64,000 nt of DNA from Azospirillum lipoferum 4B (GTDB taxonomy: Bacteria > Pseudomonadota > Alphaproteobacteria > Azospirillales > Azospirillaceae). Shown piece after piece: positions 45,479 through 56,128 of this stretch. The notes under the pieces were generated by a model. The model worked only from the letters and a program-made list of their open reading frames with translations. It was not told the DNA's origin and ran no database searches. How positions within the stretch are numbered: position 1 is the first letter of the stretch; each line of letters begins with the position of its first letter. The stretch spans positions 581,254-645,253 of the forward strand of contig NC_016587.1 in assembly GCF_000283655.1 (NCBI RefSeq), read 5' to 3'. Made by a program: the position numbers and the translations under genes.

Positions 45479-46456
45479 ATGCGCCGATTCGCGCTGTCCG
45501 CCATCCTGACCGCAGCCCTTGCCGCAGCTACCGCACTGCCGGCCCAGGCCGAGGTGCCGAAGGTGGTGGTGTCGATCAAGCCGATCCACTCCCTGGTCGC
45601 CTCGGTCATGCATGGGGTGGGCGAACCGGCTCTGCTGGTGCGCGGCGGCGCATCGCCGCACAGCTACACGATGAAGCCGTCGGACGCGAAGGCGCTGTCG
45701 GCCGCCGATCTGGTGGTCTGGGTCGGGCCGGAGCTGGAGAGTTTCCTGGAAAAGCCGCTGAAGGCCAACGCGCCCAAGGCGACGCGGTTGACCCTGATGG
45801 AGCTGAAGGGCCTGACCCTGCTGGAAACCCGCGAGGGCGGCGCCTGGGATGCGCACGACCACGGCCATGAAGCGGGTCACAAGGGCCACGACCATAAGGG
45901 ACACGACCACAAGGGCCACGACCATGACGAGGAGCATGAGGAGCTGAACAGCCACATCTGGCTCGACCCCGCCAACGCCCGCGCCATCGTCAAGGCCGTG
46001 GCGGAGGCGCTTGCCGCCAAGGATCCGGCCGATGCGGAGGCCTACCGCACCAACGCCGACCGCACCCTGCAGCAGCTCGACGCGCTGGATGCGGAGCTGA
46101 AGGCCACGCTGGCGCCGGTGAAGGACAAGCCCTTCGTCGTCTTCCACGACGCCTACCAGTATTTCGAGGCGCGCTACGACCTGTCGGCGGTCGGTTCCAT
46201 CACCGTCAGCCCGGACCGCCGCCCGTCGGCCAAGCGGCTGTCGGCGATCCGCGCCAAGATCGGCGGGCTGGGTGCCGCCTGCGTCTTCGCCGAACCGCAG
46301 TTCGAACCGGCGCTGGTCCAGACGGTGGTGGAGGGCACCAAGGCCAGGACCGGCGTGCTCGACCCCGAGGGTGCCGGGTTGCCGGAGGGCGAGGCGCTCT
46401 ACCCCACCCTGCTGCGCAACCTCGCCGCATCGCTGCGCGGCTGCCTTGGCGCTTAA
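45479..46456 (+). CDS. znuA: Zinc ABC transporter substrate-binding protein ZnuA
   Basis: 325 aa with a Sec signal peptide (MRRFALSAILTAALAAATAL, cleavage near AQA-EV). The cluster-9 zinc-binding fold (PF01297) is seen in VVVSIKPIHSLVASVM, GASPHSYTMKPSDA (first His ligand), a charged loop containing three GHDHKG-like repeats, NSHIWLDPANARAIVKA (second ligand) and PFVVFHDAYQYFEARYDL (third). Family members capture Zn2+ in the periplasm and deliver it to ZnuB; the His-rich loop is typical of ZnuA. GAGAGGA precedes the ATG by about 9 bases. It is divergent from znuCB, sharing one Zur-like box. Confidence 0.95.
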   Translation: MRRFALSAILTAALAAATALPAQAEVPKVVVSIKPIHSLVASVMHGVGEPALLVRGGASPHSYTMKPSDAKALSAADLVVWVGPELESFLEKPLKANAPKATRLTLMELKGLTLLETREGGAWDAHDHGHEAGHKGHDHKGHDHKGHDHDEEHEELNSHIWLDPANARAIVKAVAEALAAKDPADAEAYRTNADRTLQQLDALDAELKATLAPVKDKPFVVFHDAYQYFEARYDLSAVGSITVSPDRRPSAKRLSAIRAKIGGLGAACVFAEPQFEPALVQTVVEGTKARTGVLDPEGAGLPEGEALYPTLLRNLAASLRGCLGA

Positions 46457-46532
46457 GCCCCGGCCGGGCCTGTGCTAAACCGCTGTAAGGACGGGAAGGC
46501 CGGCCGGAAGAGCTGAACAGGGGATTGGCGTC

Positions 46533-47330
46533 ATGAAGATCGGTGTCGTCGGGTGCGCGGGGCGCATGGGGCAGATGCTGGTGCGCGAGATCGCGGCGAC
46601 CGCGGGCTGCACGCTGGCCGGCGGGACCGAGCGGGTGGGCGGCCCGGCGCTGGGCAAGGATCTGGGCGTGCTGGCCGGGCTGGACCCGCTGGGCGTGACC
46701 GCCATCGACGATCCGGTCGCCCTGTTCGCCGAGGCCGACGCGGTGATCGACTTCACCAGCCCGGAGTCGACGGAGCGGCACGCCGCGCTGGCCGCCCAGT
46801 CGGAAACCGTGCTGGTCGTCGGCACCACCGGCCTGAACCCGTCGCAGCAGGCGGCCATCGCCACCGCGGCCACCCACACCGCCATCGTCCAGTCGCCGAA
46901 CATGTCGCTGGGCGTCAACCTGCTGCTGGCGCTGGTGGAGCAGGTCGCCCACAGGCTGGGCGACGATTTCGACATCGACATCCTGGAGATGCACCACCGC
47001 CGCAAGGTGGACGCGCCGTCGGGCACCGCGCTGGGCCTCGGCCATGCCGCGGCGGCCGGGCGCGGCGTCAGGCTGGAGGATGTCTGGCAGAAGGTGCGCG
47101 ACGGCCACACCGGCGCCCGTCCGCGCGGCGAGATCGGCTTCGCCACCTTGCGCGGCGGCGACGTCATCGGCGACCACACGGTGATGTTCGCCAGCGAGGG
47201 CGAGCGGATCGAGCTGACCCACAAGGCCTCCAGCCGCCAGATCTACGCCAAGGGCGCCGTCCGCGCCGCCCTGTGGGCGCAGGACAAGACGCCCGGCCTC
47301 TACAGCATGCGGGACGTGCTGGGCCTCTGA
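46533..47330 (+). CDS. dapB: 4-hydroxy-tetrahydrodipicolinate reductase
   Basis: 265 aa. It reduces the DapA product to tetrahydrodipicolinate with NAD(P)H, on the route to diaminopimelate and lysine. MKIGVVGCAGRMGQMLVREI is the nucleotide-binding motif; VIDFTSPESTERHAALAA, VVGTTGLNPSQQ, SPNMSLGVNLLLAL and EMHHRRKVDAPSGTALGLG (the catalytic His-Lys region) are diagnostic; GEIGFATLRGGDVIGDHTV and ELTHKASSRQIYAKGA follow. AGGGG lies about 10 bases before the ATG. It stands alone between znuA and the convergent HD-GYP gene. Confidence 0.96.
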   Translation: MKIGVVGCAGRMGQMLVREIAATAGCTLAGGTERVGGPALGKDLGVLAGLDPLGVTAIDDPVALFAEADAVIDFTSPESTERHAALAAQSETVLVVGTTGLNPSQQAAIATAATHTAIVQSPNMSLGVNLLLALVEQVAHRLGDDFDIDILEMHHRRKVDAPSGTALGLGHAAAAGRGVRLEDVWQKVRDGHTGARPRGEIGFATLRGGDVIGDHTVMFASEGERIELTHKASSRQIYAKGAVRAALWAQDKTPGLYSMRDVLGL

Positions 47331-47366
47331 CCCTCAAACGTCTGAAATTGGTGGGCGGCGGCGGTC

Positions 47367-48989
47367 CTACACCCCCGCCCCTTCCCGCGTCAGCACCGCC
47401 AGGAAGGCGTCGACCACGCGCGGGTCGAAATGGCTGCCCGACTCGGCGCGCAGCAGGTCCAGGACCTCGCCGATGTCCCACGCCTTCTTGTAGGGGCGGC
47501 GGTGCAGCAGCGCATCGAAGACGTCGGCGACGGCGACGATGCGGCCGGAGAGCGGAATGGCGTCGCCCGCCAGCCCGCGCGGATAGCCGCTGCCGTCGAA
47601 CTTCTCGTGATGGCTCTCGGCGATCTCCGCACCCATCGACAGATAGCCGCGGCGGTCGCCGCCGCAGGCGTCGCGCAGGATGCTGCCGCCGATGGAGGCG
47701 TGGTCGCGCATGACCGCCATTTCCGCATCGTCCAGCCGGCCGGGCTTGCGCAGGATGGCATCGGGGATGCCGACCTTGCCCACGTCATGCAGCACGCTGG
47801 CCAGCCCGATGGTGTCGCAGAACCAGTCGTCCAACTCGCCCGCGAAGTCGCCGCGGGCGTGCAGTTCGCGCGCGATCGCCGTCGCCCAGCGGCCGAGTCG
47901 CTTCACATGGTCGCCGGTGACCTCGTCCTTGTACTCCGCCAGCTTGCCGAGCGCATGGACGGTGGCGACCTGCGCCTCGTTCAGCCGCTCGTAGAGCCGC
48001 AGATTGTCCAGCCCCACCGCCGCCTTGGTGCAGAGCAGCTCCAGCAGCGGCCGGTCGCCCTCGGCAAACGGACCGCCGAGCAGGCAAAGCGCCAGCGGTG
48101 CCACATCGCGGCCGCGCAGCACGGCCACGCCATGGCGCACCCCCCATCGCACCTGTCCGTCGTTCAATGCGGCGGCGATGTCGGCCAAGGCCGCCGCCGG
48201 CGGATCGGCCGGCAGCCCGGCTTCGGCGAGGATCGCCACGCCGCCGTCCTCCCCGACCCCGCACAGCAGCGCGGCGGTGGCGTCGGTCACCAGGGCCGAC
48301 GCCCGCCCCACCAGACCGGCCAGGAACTGGGACCGCGACCGCAGGCCGGCCAGATGGACGGCGGCCTCCATCACCCGCTCCAGCCCCTGCCGGCCGCGCT
48401 CGATGGTCGCGATGTGCTGGTAGGAGCGCAGGGCCGCGATGGCGGCGGTGTAGAGCTTCTGCGCCGTCAGCTCGCTCTTGGCCTTGTAGTCGTTGATGTC
48501 GTAGGCGGCGATCACCTGCCGTTCCGGCGCCTGACCCGGCTGGCCGGTGCGCAGGATGATGCGGATCTGCCGGTTGCCCATCTCCTCGCGGATGTGGCGG
48601 ACCAGCTTCAGCCCGGCATCGTCGGTCTCCATCACCACATCCAGCAGGATGGCGGCGATCCCCGGATTTTCGGCCAGCAGCGACCGCGCCTGCCGCGCGG
48701 TGTAGGCGGACAGGAAGCGGACAGGCCGCTCCTCGAACGTCATTTCGCCCAGCACGACTCGGGTGATGGCGTGGACCTCGTGGTCGTCGTCGACGATCAG
48801 GATCTGCCAGGGCGGATTTTGCCGGACGTCGGCCGCATCGACGGTCTCGGCGGCGAACTCCAGCACATCCCCGGCGGGCTCCCGCCGGGTCTCTTCCGCC
48901 ATCCCGCCCCTGTTGCAGACGTCGACCATCACCGCCCCCGCGGATCGATTCGCTTCCGCCGGCTCCATGAAAGTTACCGACGCGTGCAT
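47367..48989 (-). CDS. Response regulator with DUF3369 and HD-GYP domains (putative c-di-GMP phosphodiesterase)
   Basis: About 540 aa. The N-terminal receiver domain has ILIVDDDHEVHAITRVVL and phosphoacceptor Asp in AAILLDVVMETDDAGL; a DUF3369 domain follows (from about residue 200); the C-terminal HD-GYP domain has ASVLHDVGKVGIPDAILRKPG and HHEKFDGSGYPRGLAGDAIP. Intact HD and GYP motifs predict hydrolysis of cyclic di-GMP controlled by a cognate kinase, which is not in the window. The start is uncertain: in-frame ATGs at 48989, 48968, 48929 and 48902 and a TTG at 49007 all lack an ideal ribosome binding site. Confidence 0.9.
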   Translation of the reverse strand: MHASVTFMEPAEANRSAGAVMVDVCNRGGMAEETRREPAGDVLEFAAETVDAADVRQNPPWQILIVDDDHEVHAITRVVLGEMTFEERPVRFLSAYTARQARSLLAENPGIAAILLDVVMETDDAGLKLVRHIREEMGNRQIRIILRTGQPGQAPERQVIAAYDINDYKAKSELTAQKLYTAAIAALRSYQHIATIERGRQGLERVMEAAVHLAGLRSRSQFLAGLVGRASALVTDATAALLCGVGEDGGVAILAEAGLPADPPAAALADIAAALNDGQVRWGVRHGVAVLRGRDVAPLALCLLGGPFAEGDRPLLELLCTKAAVGLDNLRLYERLNEAQVATVHALGKLAEYKDEVTGDHVKRLGRWATAIARELHARGDFAGELDDWFCDTIGLASVLHDVGKVGIPDAILRKPGRLDDAEMAVMRDHASIGGSILRDACGGDRRGYLSMGAEIAESHHEKFDGSGYPRGLAGDAIPLSGRIVAVADVFDALLHRRPYKKAWDIGEVLDLLRAESGSHFDPRVVDAFLAVLTREGAGV

Positions 48990-49127
48990 CCCCCTGGTTG
49001 GCGACAATTTTCAGTGAAGTTATCTTGTTTTGTCAACAAATCGCCGACTGCGGGCGTGTGTCGCGCATTGCCTATGCGGTTCGGCTGGGCCCATCGCCTA
49101 TGCCCATCGCTGGGGCCGGCGATCGGC

Positions 49128-49754
49128 TCAGGCGGTCCGCTTCCAGGCGACGGTCAGCAGCCCGGCCCCCATCAGCAGAGACCCGCCGACCCGGTTGACC
49201 GTGCGCTGCACCGACGGCGTCCGCACCGCGCGCCGCGCCGCCGAGGCAAGCAGGGCGTAAGCGGCGGCGTTCAGCGTCGCCAGCACCAGGAAGGTCGCCT
49301 CCATCACCACCATCTGTTCGGCCAGCGGCCGGCCGGGATCGAGGAACTGCGGCAGGAAGGCGACGAAGAAGACGATGCTCTTGGGGTTCAGCGCGGTGAC
49401 GGCATAGGTGTGCAGCATCATGCGCCAGGGCCGCACCGCCGACTCGTCGGCCAGCGTCTCGGCGGTCCTGACCGGCGCCCGCCACAGCTTGATGCCGAGA
49501 TAGACCAGATAGGCGGCGCCAGCCCATTTCAGCAGGGTGAACAGCGCCGCCGAGGTCGACAGCAGCACCCCCAGCCCCAGCATCGAGGCGGTCATCGCGG
49601 TGAAGTCGCCCAGCGCCACCCCCGCCACCGTCGCCATGGCCGACTTCCGTCCATGGCCCAGCGCATAGGAGACGACGATCAGCACCGTCGGCCCCGGGAT
49701 CATCAGCATGACGGCGGAGGCGGCGGCGAAGGCGAGCCACAGGTCGGGGGACAT
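49128..49754 (-). CDS. LysE/RhtB-family amino-acid exporter
   Basis: 208 aa, about six membrane helices. The conserved helix 1 motif is VMLMIPGPTVLIVVSYALGHGRKSAMATVAGVALGD (PGP with a following G-rich amphipathic segment), typical of RhtB rather than LysE. TALNPKSIVFFVAFLPQFLDPGRP carries the conserved NPK and FLPQF. These proteins export homoserine, threonine or related amino acids in the inner membrane. The substrate here is not determined. It lies 79 bp downstream of the GH17 gene on the same strand. Confidence 0.92.
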   Translation of the reverse strand: MSPDLWLAFAAASAVMLMIPGPTVLIVVSYALGHGRKSAMATVAGVALGDFTAMTASMLGLGVLLSTSAALFTLLKWAGAAYLVYLGIKLWRAPVRTAETLADESAVRPWRMMLHTYAVTALNPKSIVFFVAFLPQFLDPGRPLAEQMVVMEATFLVLATLNAAAYALLASAARRAVRTPSVQRTVNRVGGSLLMGAGLLTVAWKRTA

Positions 49755-49833
49755 CGAACGGGTCTCCGGTTAAGGCCAGGAACCCGTCAATCAATCCACA
49801 GCGCTGCGGCCCGCGCAATGGGTCACTGCGACC

Positions 49834-51615
49834 TCAGATCCGCCGCAGCGGGCGCCGGGCGCTCCACACCCCGGCCAGGAACGGCAAGGCCAGCACGACC
49901 TGCAGGGCGGCCCAGCCCAGCGCCTCCCAGTTCGGCAGGGTCCAATCGACCTCGTGCAGGGCCTCCATGAAGGGAAGCTGGCCGTAGATCAGCGATTCGA
50001 GCGGGACGAACCCCTCGGCCACCACGGTCAGCAGCGCACCCAGCAGCAGCCCGAAGCCCAGCAGCGACTCCACCGGCATGCGGCGGACGGCGCCGCACAG
50101 CCCGCGCGGCTCGCCATCGTCCACCGGGACCGCCGGGCGGAACAGGCTGGCGATGCCCAGCGTATCGCGCGTTTCCGCCCCCACCGGGCGGCGGGCGGCG
50201 CGGATCAGCCCCAGCGCCGGCAGCGCCACCGCCGGGATCAGCAGGTAGGGGTTGGGGAAGTCGCGATAGCGGCCGTCATAGACGATCAGCAGCGACCAGA
50301 CCAGCGCCACGCCGCCCAGCGCCACGGCGCTCCACCGCCCCACCCGCTCGGTGCGGGTCAGGGCCGGGCGGGCATGGCGCAGGCCGACCAGCGGCTCCAG
50401 CGCCAGTCCGCCGCTGGCCAGCGTGCGGTGGGCGGTCAGCAGCACCGCCAGCACCAGCGCGGCGGTCAGCGCCAGCATGCCCACGGCCAGCGTGGTGTCC
50501 TGCCAGTAATGCTTGCCATGCGCCGCGACGAAGCCGGCGCGGACATAAAGCGTGGACAGCGCCTGCGCCAGCAGGATCAGCACCACCCAGCCGCTGCCCG
50601 GCAGATGGCGGCGCAGCAGGGCCAGCCCGCCCAGCAGCACCAGCGCCAGCCCGCTGGAGATCGTGAACAGCCAGGGCCAGGCGACAGTGCCGACGACCGG
50701 ACCGGCCAGCGAGAATTTCGGCGTGCGGTCGGCGTTGTAGAGGCCCCAATGGCCGCCGACGGTGCCCTCCAGCTTCGCCTTCCATTCCTGGTCGAAGGCC
50801 TCGATCACGTTGTAGTCGAAGCCCTCCTGCTCGGCCATGCGGACGAAGGCGTTGACGAACTTCGCCTTGTTGACCAGCCCCGGCACGGCGGCCCCGCGCG
50901 AGCGGCCTTGCGTCGGCCAGCCGGTCTCGCCGACCAGGATCGGCTTGCCGGGGAAACGCTGGGCGATGCTGCGGTAGCTCTGGCGGATGCGCTCGGTCGC
51001 GCCCTCGACGCCGGCCGGCACATCCTCCCAATAGGGCAGCAGGTGGATGGTCAGGTAATCGACGTGATCGGCGATCTGCGGGTATTTCAGCCACCATTCC
51101 CACACGTCGGCATAGGACACCGGCTGCTTCACCGCCGCCTTGACCCGGTCGATGTAGCCGGTCACCTGCTCCGGCGTCAGCTCGCGCCGCAGCAGCACTT
51201 CGTTGCCGACGATGACGCGGGTGATGACGTCGGGATAGCGGTTGGCGAGATCGATCAGCGAGGCGATCTCCGCCTCGTTCTTCTCGGCCTTGGAGGACAG
51301 CCACGCCCCCATGGTGACCTGGATCCCGTGCCGGCGCGCCATCTCCGGCACCACCTGCAAGCCTTCCAACGAGGTGTAGGTGCGGATGCCGGCCACCTGC
51401 GGCGCCAGGGCTGCGAGGTCCTCCTCGATCTGGGCATCGGTCGGGAAGACCTGGGTCAGCGGGCTCTGGCCGTCGCGGAAGGGGGCGAAGGACACGCTGC
51501 GCAGCTTGCCCCCCGGCGGCGGATCGAGCGGCACCGGGCGGTTCGGCAGGGACCAGACGGCGAGATTCGCGAAGCCGGCGACGAGGATCGCGGCGAGGAT
51601 GAGGATCGGGCGCAT
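49834..51615 (-). CDS. GH17-family membrane glucan enzyme (NdvC N-terminal-like)
   Basis: 593 aa. One N-terminal membrane anchor (residues 3-22) leads to an extracytoplasmic GH17-like (beta-1,3-glucanase fold) domain (about 38-305) with VTMGAWLSSKAEKNEAEI, ITRVIVGNEVLLRRELTPEQ (general acid Glu), VDYLTIHLLPYWE and PILVGETGWPTQGR (nucleophile Glu). About eight C-terminal membrane helices follow (315-590). Bacterial proteins of this design, including NdvC of Bradyrhizobium, act in synthesis of beta-1,3/1,6-glucans by transglycosylation. NdvC also carries a GT2 domain that is absent here. A role in periplasmic or cell-surface glucan is inferred. Confidence 0.82.
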   Translation of the reverse strand: MRPILILAAILVAGFANLAVWSLPNRPVPLDPPPGGKLRSVSFAPFRDGQSPLTQVFPTDAQIEEDLAALAPQVAGIRTYTSLEGLQVVPEMARRHGIQVTMGAWLSSKAEKNEAEIASLIDLANRYPDVITRVIVGNEVLLRRELTPEQVTGYIDRVKAAVKQPVSYADVWEWWLKYPQIADHVDYLTIHLLPYWEDVPAGVEGATERIRQSYRSIAQRFPGKPILVGETGWPTQGRSRGAAVPGLVNKAKFVNAFVRMAEQEGFDYNVIEAFDQEWKAKLEGTVGGHWGLYNADRTPKFSLAGPVVGTVAWPWLFTISSGLALVLLGGLALLRRHLPGSGWVVLILLAQALSTLYVRAGFVAAHGKHYWQDTTLAVGMLALTAALVLAVLLTAHRTLASGGLALEPLVGLRHARPALTRTERVGRWSAVALGGVALVWSLLIVYDGRYRDFPNPYLLIPAVALPALGLIRAARRPVGAETRDTLGIASLFRPAVPVDDGEPRGLCGAVRRMPVESLLGFGLLLGALLTVVAEGFVPLESLIYGQLPFMEALHEVDWTLPNWEALGWAALQVVLALPFLAGVWSARRPLRRI

Positions 51616-51843
51616 GGGCGGGATGTCTACACCAAAGCCTTGACGGTTTGAACGAGGACCGTCGCACCAACAGGCCGAAGGGCGTTTTTATTCACCGGCT
51701 CCGAACGGAAAATGGGCGCACCCCCCGGAGGAGACGCGCCCAGTCGGTCAAGGATTGAGTGACGTGCCATCGTCACGGAATTGTAAACGTGCGGAAGGGG
51801 AGATTATTCCGGCGGGGGGTGTGACTTTGTGGGGAAGTCCTCG

Positions 51844-51950
51844 GCCCCCTCCCCATCCCTCCCCCTCTTCGAGGGAGAGGGGGCAGGAGCTTTGAAGGAG
51901 CGCAGCGGAGTTCCCTCCCCCGCCCAGCGGGGGAGGGTTAGGGTGGGGGC
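51844..51950. repeat. Dispersed GC-rich palindromic element, copy 2
   Basis: Within the gene-free stretch 51616-51979, bases 51844-51950 form an inverted pair of arms (GCCCCCTCCCC... and ...GGGTGGGGGC) enclosing two hairpins: one around CTCTTCGAG and one around the CCCCCGCCCAGCGGGG core shared with copies at 20103 and 59086. The size and structure are like a small palindromic (MITE- or BIME-like) element. Bases 51616-51843 show no gene. Confidence 0.75.
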
Positions 51951-51979
51951 ATTCGTAAGCCAACACCCCTCCGAAAAAC

Positions 51980-52753
51980 TCACCGCTCCACGAACGCCTT
52001 CTCGATGACGAAGCCGCCCGGCTCGCCGTTGGTGCCCATGACGAAGCCGCGCTTCTCCATCATCGCGGTGGTCTCGGCCAGCATCGCCGGGCTGCCGCAG
52101 ATCATCACGCGGTCCTTCTCGGCGTCCAGTTCCGGCAGGCCGAGGTCGCTGTACAGTTTGCCCGTCTCCATCAGCGTGGTCAGACGGCCCTGGTTGCGGA
52201 AGGGCTCGCGCGTCACGGTCGGGTAATACAGCAGCTTCTCCTTCACCTGCTCGCCGAAGAACTCGTTCTCCGGCAGGCTGTGATGGATCAGGTCGTCATA
52301 GGCCAATTCCGCCACGGTGCGGGTGCCGTGGGTCAGGATCACCCGGTCGAACTTCTCGTACATCTCCGGGTCCTTGATGATGCTGAGGAACGGCGCCAGG
52401 CCGGTGCCGGTGCTCAGCAGATACAGGTTCCGCCCGGGAAGCAGGTTGTCGGTGATCAGCGTGCCGGTCGCCTTGCGGTTCACCAGCAGCGTGTCGCCTT
52501 CCTTCAGGTGCTGCAGGCGCGAGGTCAGCGGGCCGTCCTGCACCTTGATGCTGAAGAACTCCAGCGTCTCCTCGTAATGCGCGCTGACGAGGCTGTAGGC
52601 GCGCAGCAGGGGCCGGCCGTCGACCTCCAGCCCGATCATGGTGAACTGCCCCGGCAGGAAGCGGAAGGACGGATCGCGCGTGGTGGTGAAGCTGAACAGC
52701 GTGTCGGTCCAGTGGTGAACGGTCAGCACGCGCTCTTTGATCAAGTTGCTCAT
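51980..52753 (-). CDS. fpr: Ferredoxin/flavodoxin-NADP+ reductase
   Basis: 257 aa, bacterial subclass I Fpr length. FAD-binding domain with RAYSLVSAHYEETLEFFSIK (RxYS FAD motif), then the NADP domain with LLSTGTGLAPFLSII, RVILTHGTRTVAELAYDDL, VMICGSPAMLAETTAMM and the C-terminal FVIEKAFVER. The enzyme moves electrons between NADPH and ferredoxin or flavodoxin, supplying redox reactions and oxidative-stress repair. It is in the cytoplasm. Its upstream 236 bp, facing away from it, hold the 3' end of the XRE-family gene; no SoxR or Fur site was recognised. Confidence 0.94.
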   Translation of the reverse strand: MSNLIKERVLTVHHWTDTLFSFTTTRDPSFRFLPGQFTMIGLEVDGRPLLRAYSLVSAHYEETLEFFSIKVQDGPLTSRLQHLKEGDTLLVNRKATGTLITDNLLPGRNLYLLSTGTGLAPFLSIIKDPEMYEKFDRVILTHGTRTVAELAYDDLIHHSLPENEFFGEQVKEKLLYYPTVTREPFRNQGRLTTLMETGKLYSDLGLPELDAEKDRVMICGSPAMLAETTAMMEKRGFVMGTNGEPGGFVIEKAFVER

Positions 52754-52989
52754 GGGGGCGTTCCAAAACCTGTCGAGGCCAACTCCGTTGGCACTGTTCT
52801 AGCCATTGTCCGGGACGCTGCATCAGGTGGCCGGTGCGCAGACACGCAAGCGGAGCTGCCGCGACGCAACGGCCGAAACCTATCAACAAACCCGGTCGAA
52901 GGCCACGGATTTATACCAGTCAAATGACGGGCTTTCCGACAAACAACACAATCCACGCCGTACAACATTGATCCCGGTCAATCGCCGCT

Positions 52990-54432
52990 TCATTCCGCAC
53001 TGGGCGGCGCGAACAGGTAGGGCGACAAGCCGCGCAGGTTCTCGTCGACGATAAGCCGATGATTCAGCGGCGGAAACGCCCGCTGCGAGCAGTCGAGCCG
53101 CGGGCAGAGCCGGCAATTCACCCCGATCGGGGTCGCCGCGTCGGTGTTGGACAGGTCGAACCCGTCCGCATAGGTGACTTGAGCCGCATGCTGGACGTCG
53201 CACCCCAGCGCGACGGCGAATTGCTGCGGCGGGCTGCGGTGGCCGCCGCCGGCCTTCACCACCGTGCGGGCGATGGAGAAATAGGCGGTGCCGTCCGGCA
53301 TTTCCGCCATCTGGCTGTGGATCTTGCCCGGCGTGCGGAACGCCTCGTAGACGATCCAGCGCGGACAGCCGCCGCCGAAGCGGGCGAAATGGAAACCGGC
53401 GCCGGAAAAGCGCTTGGACACGTTGCCGGCGCTGTCCACCCGCATGAAGAAGAAGGGCACGCCCTTGGCCCCCGACCGGTGCAGGGTGGTCAGCCGATGG
53501 CAGACCTGCTCGAACGACGCGTCGAAGCGCCGCCGCAGGATCTCGATGTCGTAGCGGACCTGGGTCGCCGCCTCGTGGAAGCGGGCGTAGGGCATCAGCA
53601 CCGCCGCGGCGAAATAGTTCGCCAGCCCGATGCGGGCCAGCCGCCGCGCCTCGTCGCCGGACAGGTTGGCGGACTCGACGATGCCGTTCAGCAGGTCGCG
53701 GTGACGCAACAGCGCGATCTGGCAGGCCAGCTGGAAGGTGCGGCCCGACGGCGCCAGCATCTCCGACAGCAGGATGCGCCGGCTGTGGCGGTCGAAGCGG
53801 CGGACGGCATAGCCCATCACCTCCGACGGCAGCAAACGGACGCGCACGCTGTGCTGGGTGTTCAGCCAGTCGACCAGACCGCGATAGAGGTCGCCGCGTT
53901 CCAGCTTGCCGTCCTGCCACAGGCTTTCGGCCGCCGCCTCCAGGTCGGGGAAATGGTTGGAATGGGTCTGGAACAGGTCGCGCACCTCGTCCTGGGGGAA
54001 GCCGGCGCTCTGCACCAGATGCAGCTTCTCGCGGTCGGCCACCCGCTCCGCCAGCGCCTGCAGGTCGTCGCGCGCCCCGCGGAAGCCGCGATAGAGCGCC
54101 ACCACCGCCTGACCCAGCGTCGGCGCCACCGCCGCCAGTTCGCGGAAATCCTGGTTCTTGATGTCGGAGCCGTCGAACAGCGGATCGGCGAACACTTCGC
54201 GCAGGCCGGCGACCAGCCGGCTTTCCTCATCCTCGGCGAAGGCCTGCAGATCGACGCCGAATTGCTGGCCCAGCTTCAGCAGCAGCGGCACCGTCACCGG
54301 GCGCTGATTGTGCTCGATCAGATTCAGATAGCTGGGGGAGATACCCAGCTGCTCCGCCATCTGCGCCTGGGTCAGGCCGTGGTCGCGGCGCAGGCGGCGG
54401 ACCTTCGGACCCAGCATCGCCTTCTTTTCCAT
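52990..54432 (-). CDS. XRE-family regulator with ImmA/IrrE-like and DUF2083 domains (ScfR/RamB group)
   Basis: 480 aa from ATG 54432 (or GTG 54441, nearer a GGAGAGG). An N-terminal Cro/CI helix-turn-helix (KVRRLRRDHGLTQAQMAEQLGISPSYLNLIEHNQRPV) is followed by a large middle region, a DUF955-like part (RFDRHSRRILLSEML, FQLACQIALL) and a DUF2083 domain with conserved cysteines (RLCPRLDCSQRAFPPL). RamB of Corynebacterium, a relative, controls isocitrate lyase and acetate genes. Here the gene is divergent from aceA, 302 bp apart, with repeated TTTACA motifs between, so control of aceA is inferred. A frame to 54645 covers non-family residues. Confidence 0.88.
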   Translation of the reverse strand: MEKKAMLGPKVRRLRRDHGLTQAQMAEQLGISPSYLNLIEHNQRPVTVPLLLKLGQQFGVDLQAFAEDEESRLVAGLREVFADPLFDGSDIKNQDFRELAAVAPTLGQAVVALYRGFRGARDDLQALAERVADREKLHLVQSAGFPQDEVRDLFQTHSNHFPDLEAAAESLWQDGKLERGDLYRGLVDWLNTQHSVRVRLLPSEVMGYAVRRFDRHSRRILLSEMLAPSGRTFQLACQIALLRHRDLLNGIVESANLSGDEARRLARIGLANYFAAAVLMPYARFHEAATQVRYDIEILRRRFDASFEQVCHRLTTLHRSGAKGVPFFFMRVDSAGNVSKRFSGAGFHFARFGGGCPRWIVYEAFRTPGKIHSQMAEMPDGTAYFSIARTVVKAGGGHRSPPQQFAVALGCDVQHAAQVTYADGFDLSNTDAATPIGVNCRLCPRLDCSQRAFPPLNHRLIVDENLRGLSPYLFAPPSAE

Positions 54433-54454
54433 GGTCGCCACCGCGCCTCTCCGC

Positions 54455-54517
54455 TTTACAAGATTTACCGATTTACAGGATTGTGAAAACGGCAGTTTAC
54501 AAACGGACCTTTTTACA
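54455..54517. promoter_or_regulatory. Four TTTACA direct repeats between the XRE regulator and aceA
   Basis: TTTACA occurs at 54455, 54472, 54496 and 54512, with a TTTACC at 54465, all in one AT-rich patch directly upstream of the regulator gene. Two copies extend to TTTACAAAC. Even spacing of 16-24 bp suggests an operator array. RamB sites, as I recall, are TTTGC-type, so this would be a variant. Confidence 0.45.
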
Positions 54518-54734
54518 AACAAGGGCTTATTGCAACGCACTCGGGCCGGGTTTAAGTCTTGGTTCACGGCCGCGCTGTAAAGCGCAAGCGGCCCCGAAGA
54601 CACCGGCGGCAGAGCAAGGGCGGGAGGAAACGCCACTGCGCACAACCGGTTGTCGGGACCGACAAAAGGCCCGCCCCGAGACCCCAGTTCCGCCCCGATC
54701 GACCGGGCGCACCGGACAATAAGGAACCTGACCC

Positions 54735-56012
<1,278 letters not shown>

Positions 56013-56096
56013 TCGCAGGTTCCGATCAACGGGATTGGTCCGTGATCCAGTGTGCGAGCTGGATCTTTTCGAACGGCTGATGCTTTGACTTGCCGA

Positions 56097-56128
56097 CGGC
56101 CGGGGGCCTTCCCCCCGGCCGTTTTTTT
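56097..56128 (+). terminator. Intrinsic terminator of aceA
   Basis: A 10-bp perfect GC stem (56097-56106 CGGCCGGGGG with 56112-56121) has a 5-base loop and is followed directly by seven Ts (56122-56128). It lies about 85 bp beyond the aceA stop. Confidence 0.9.
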
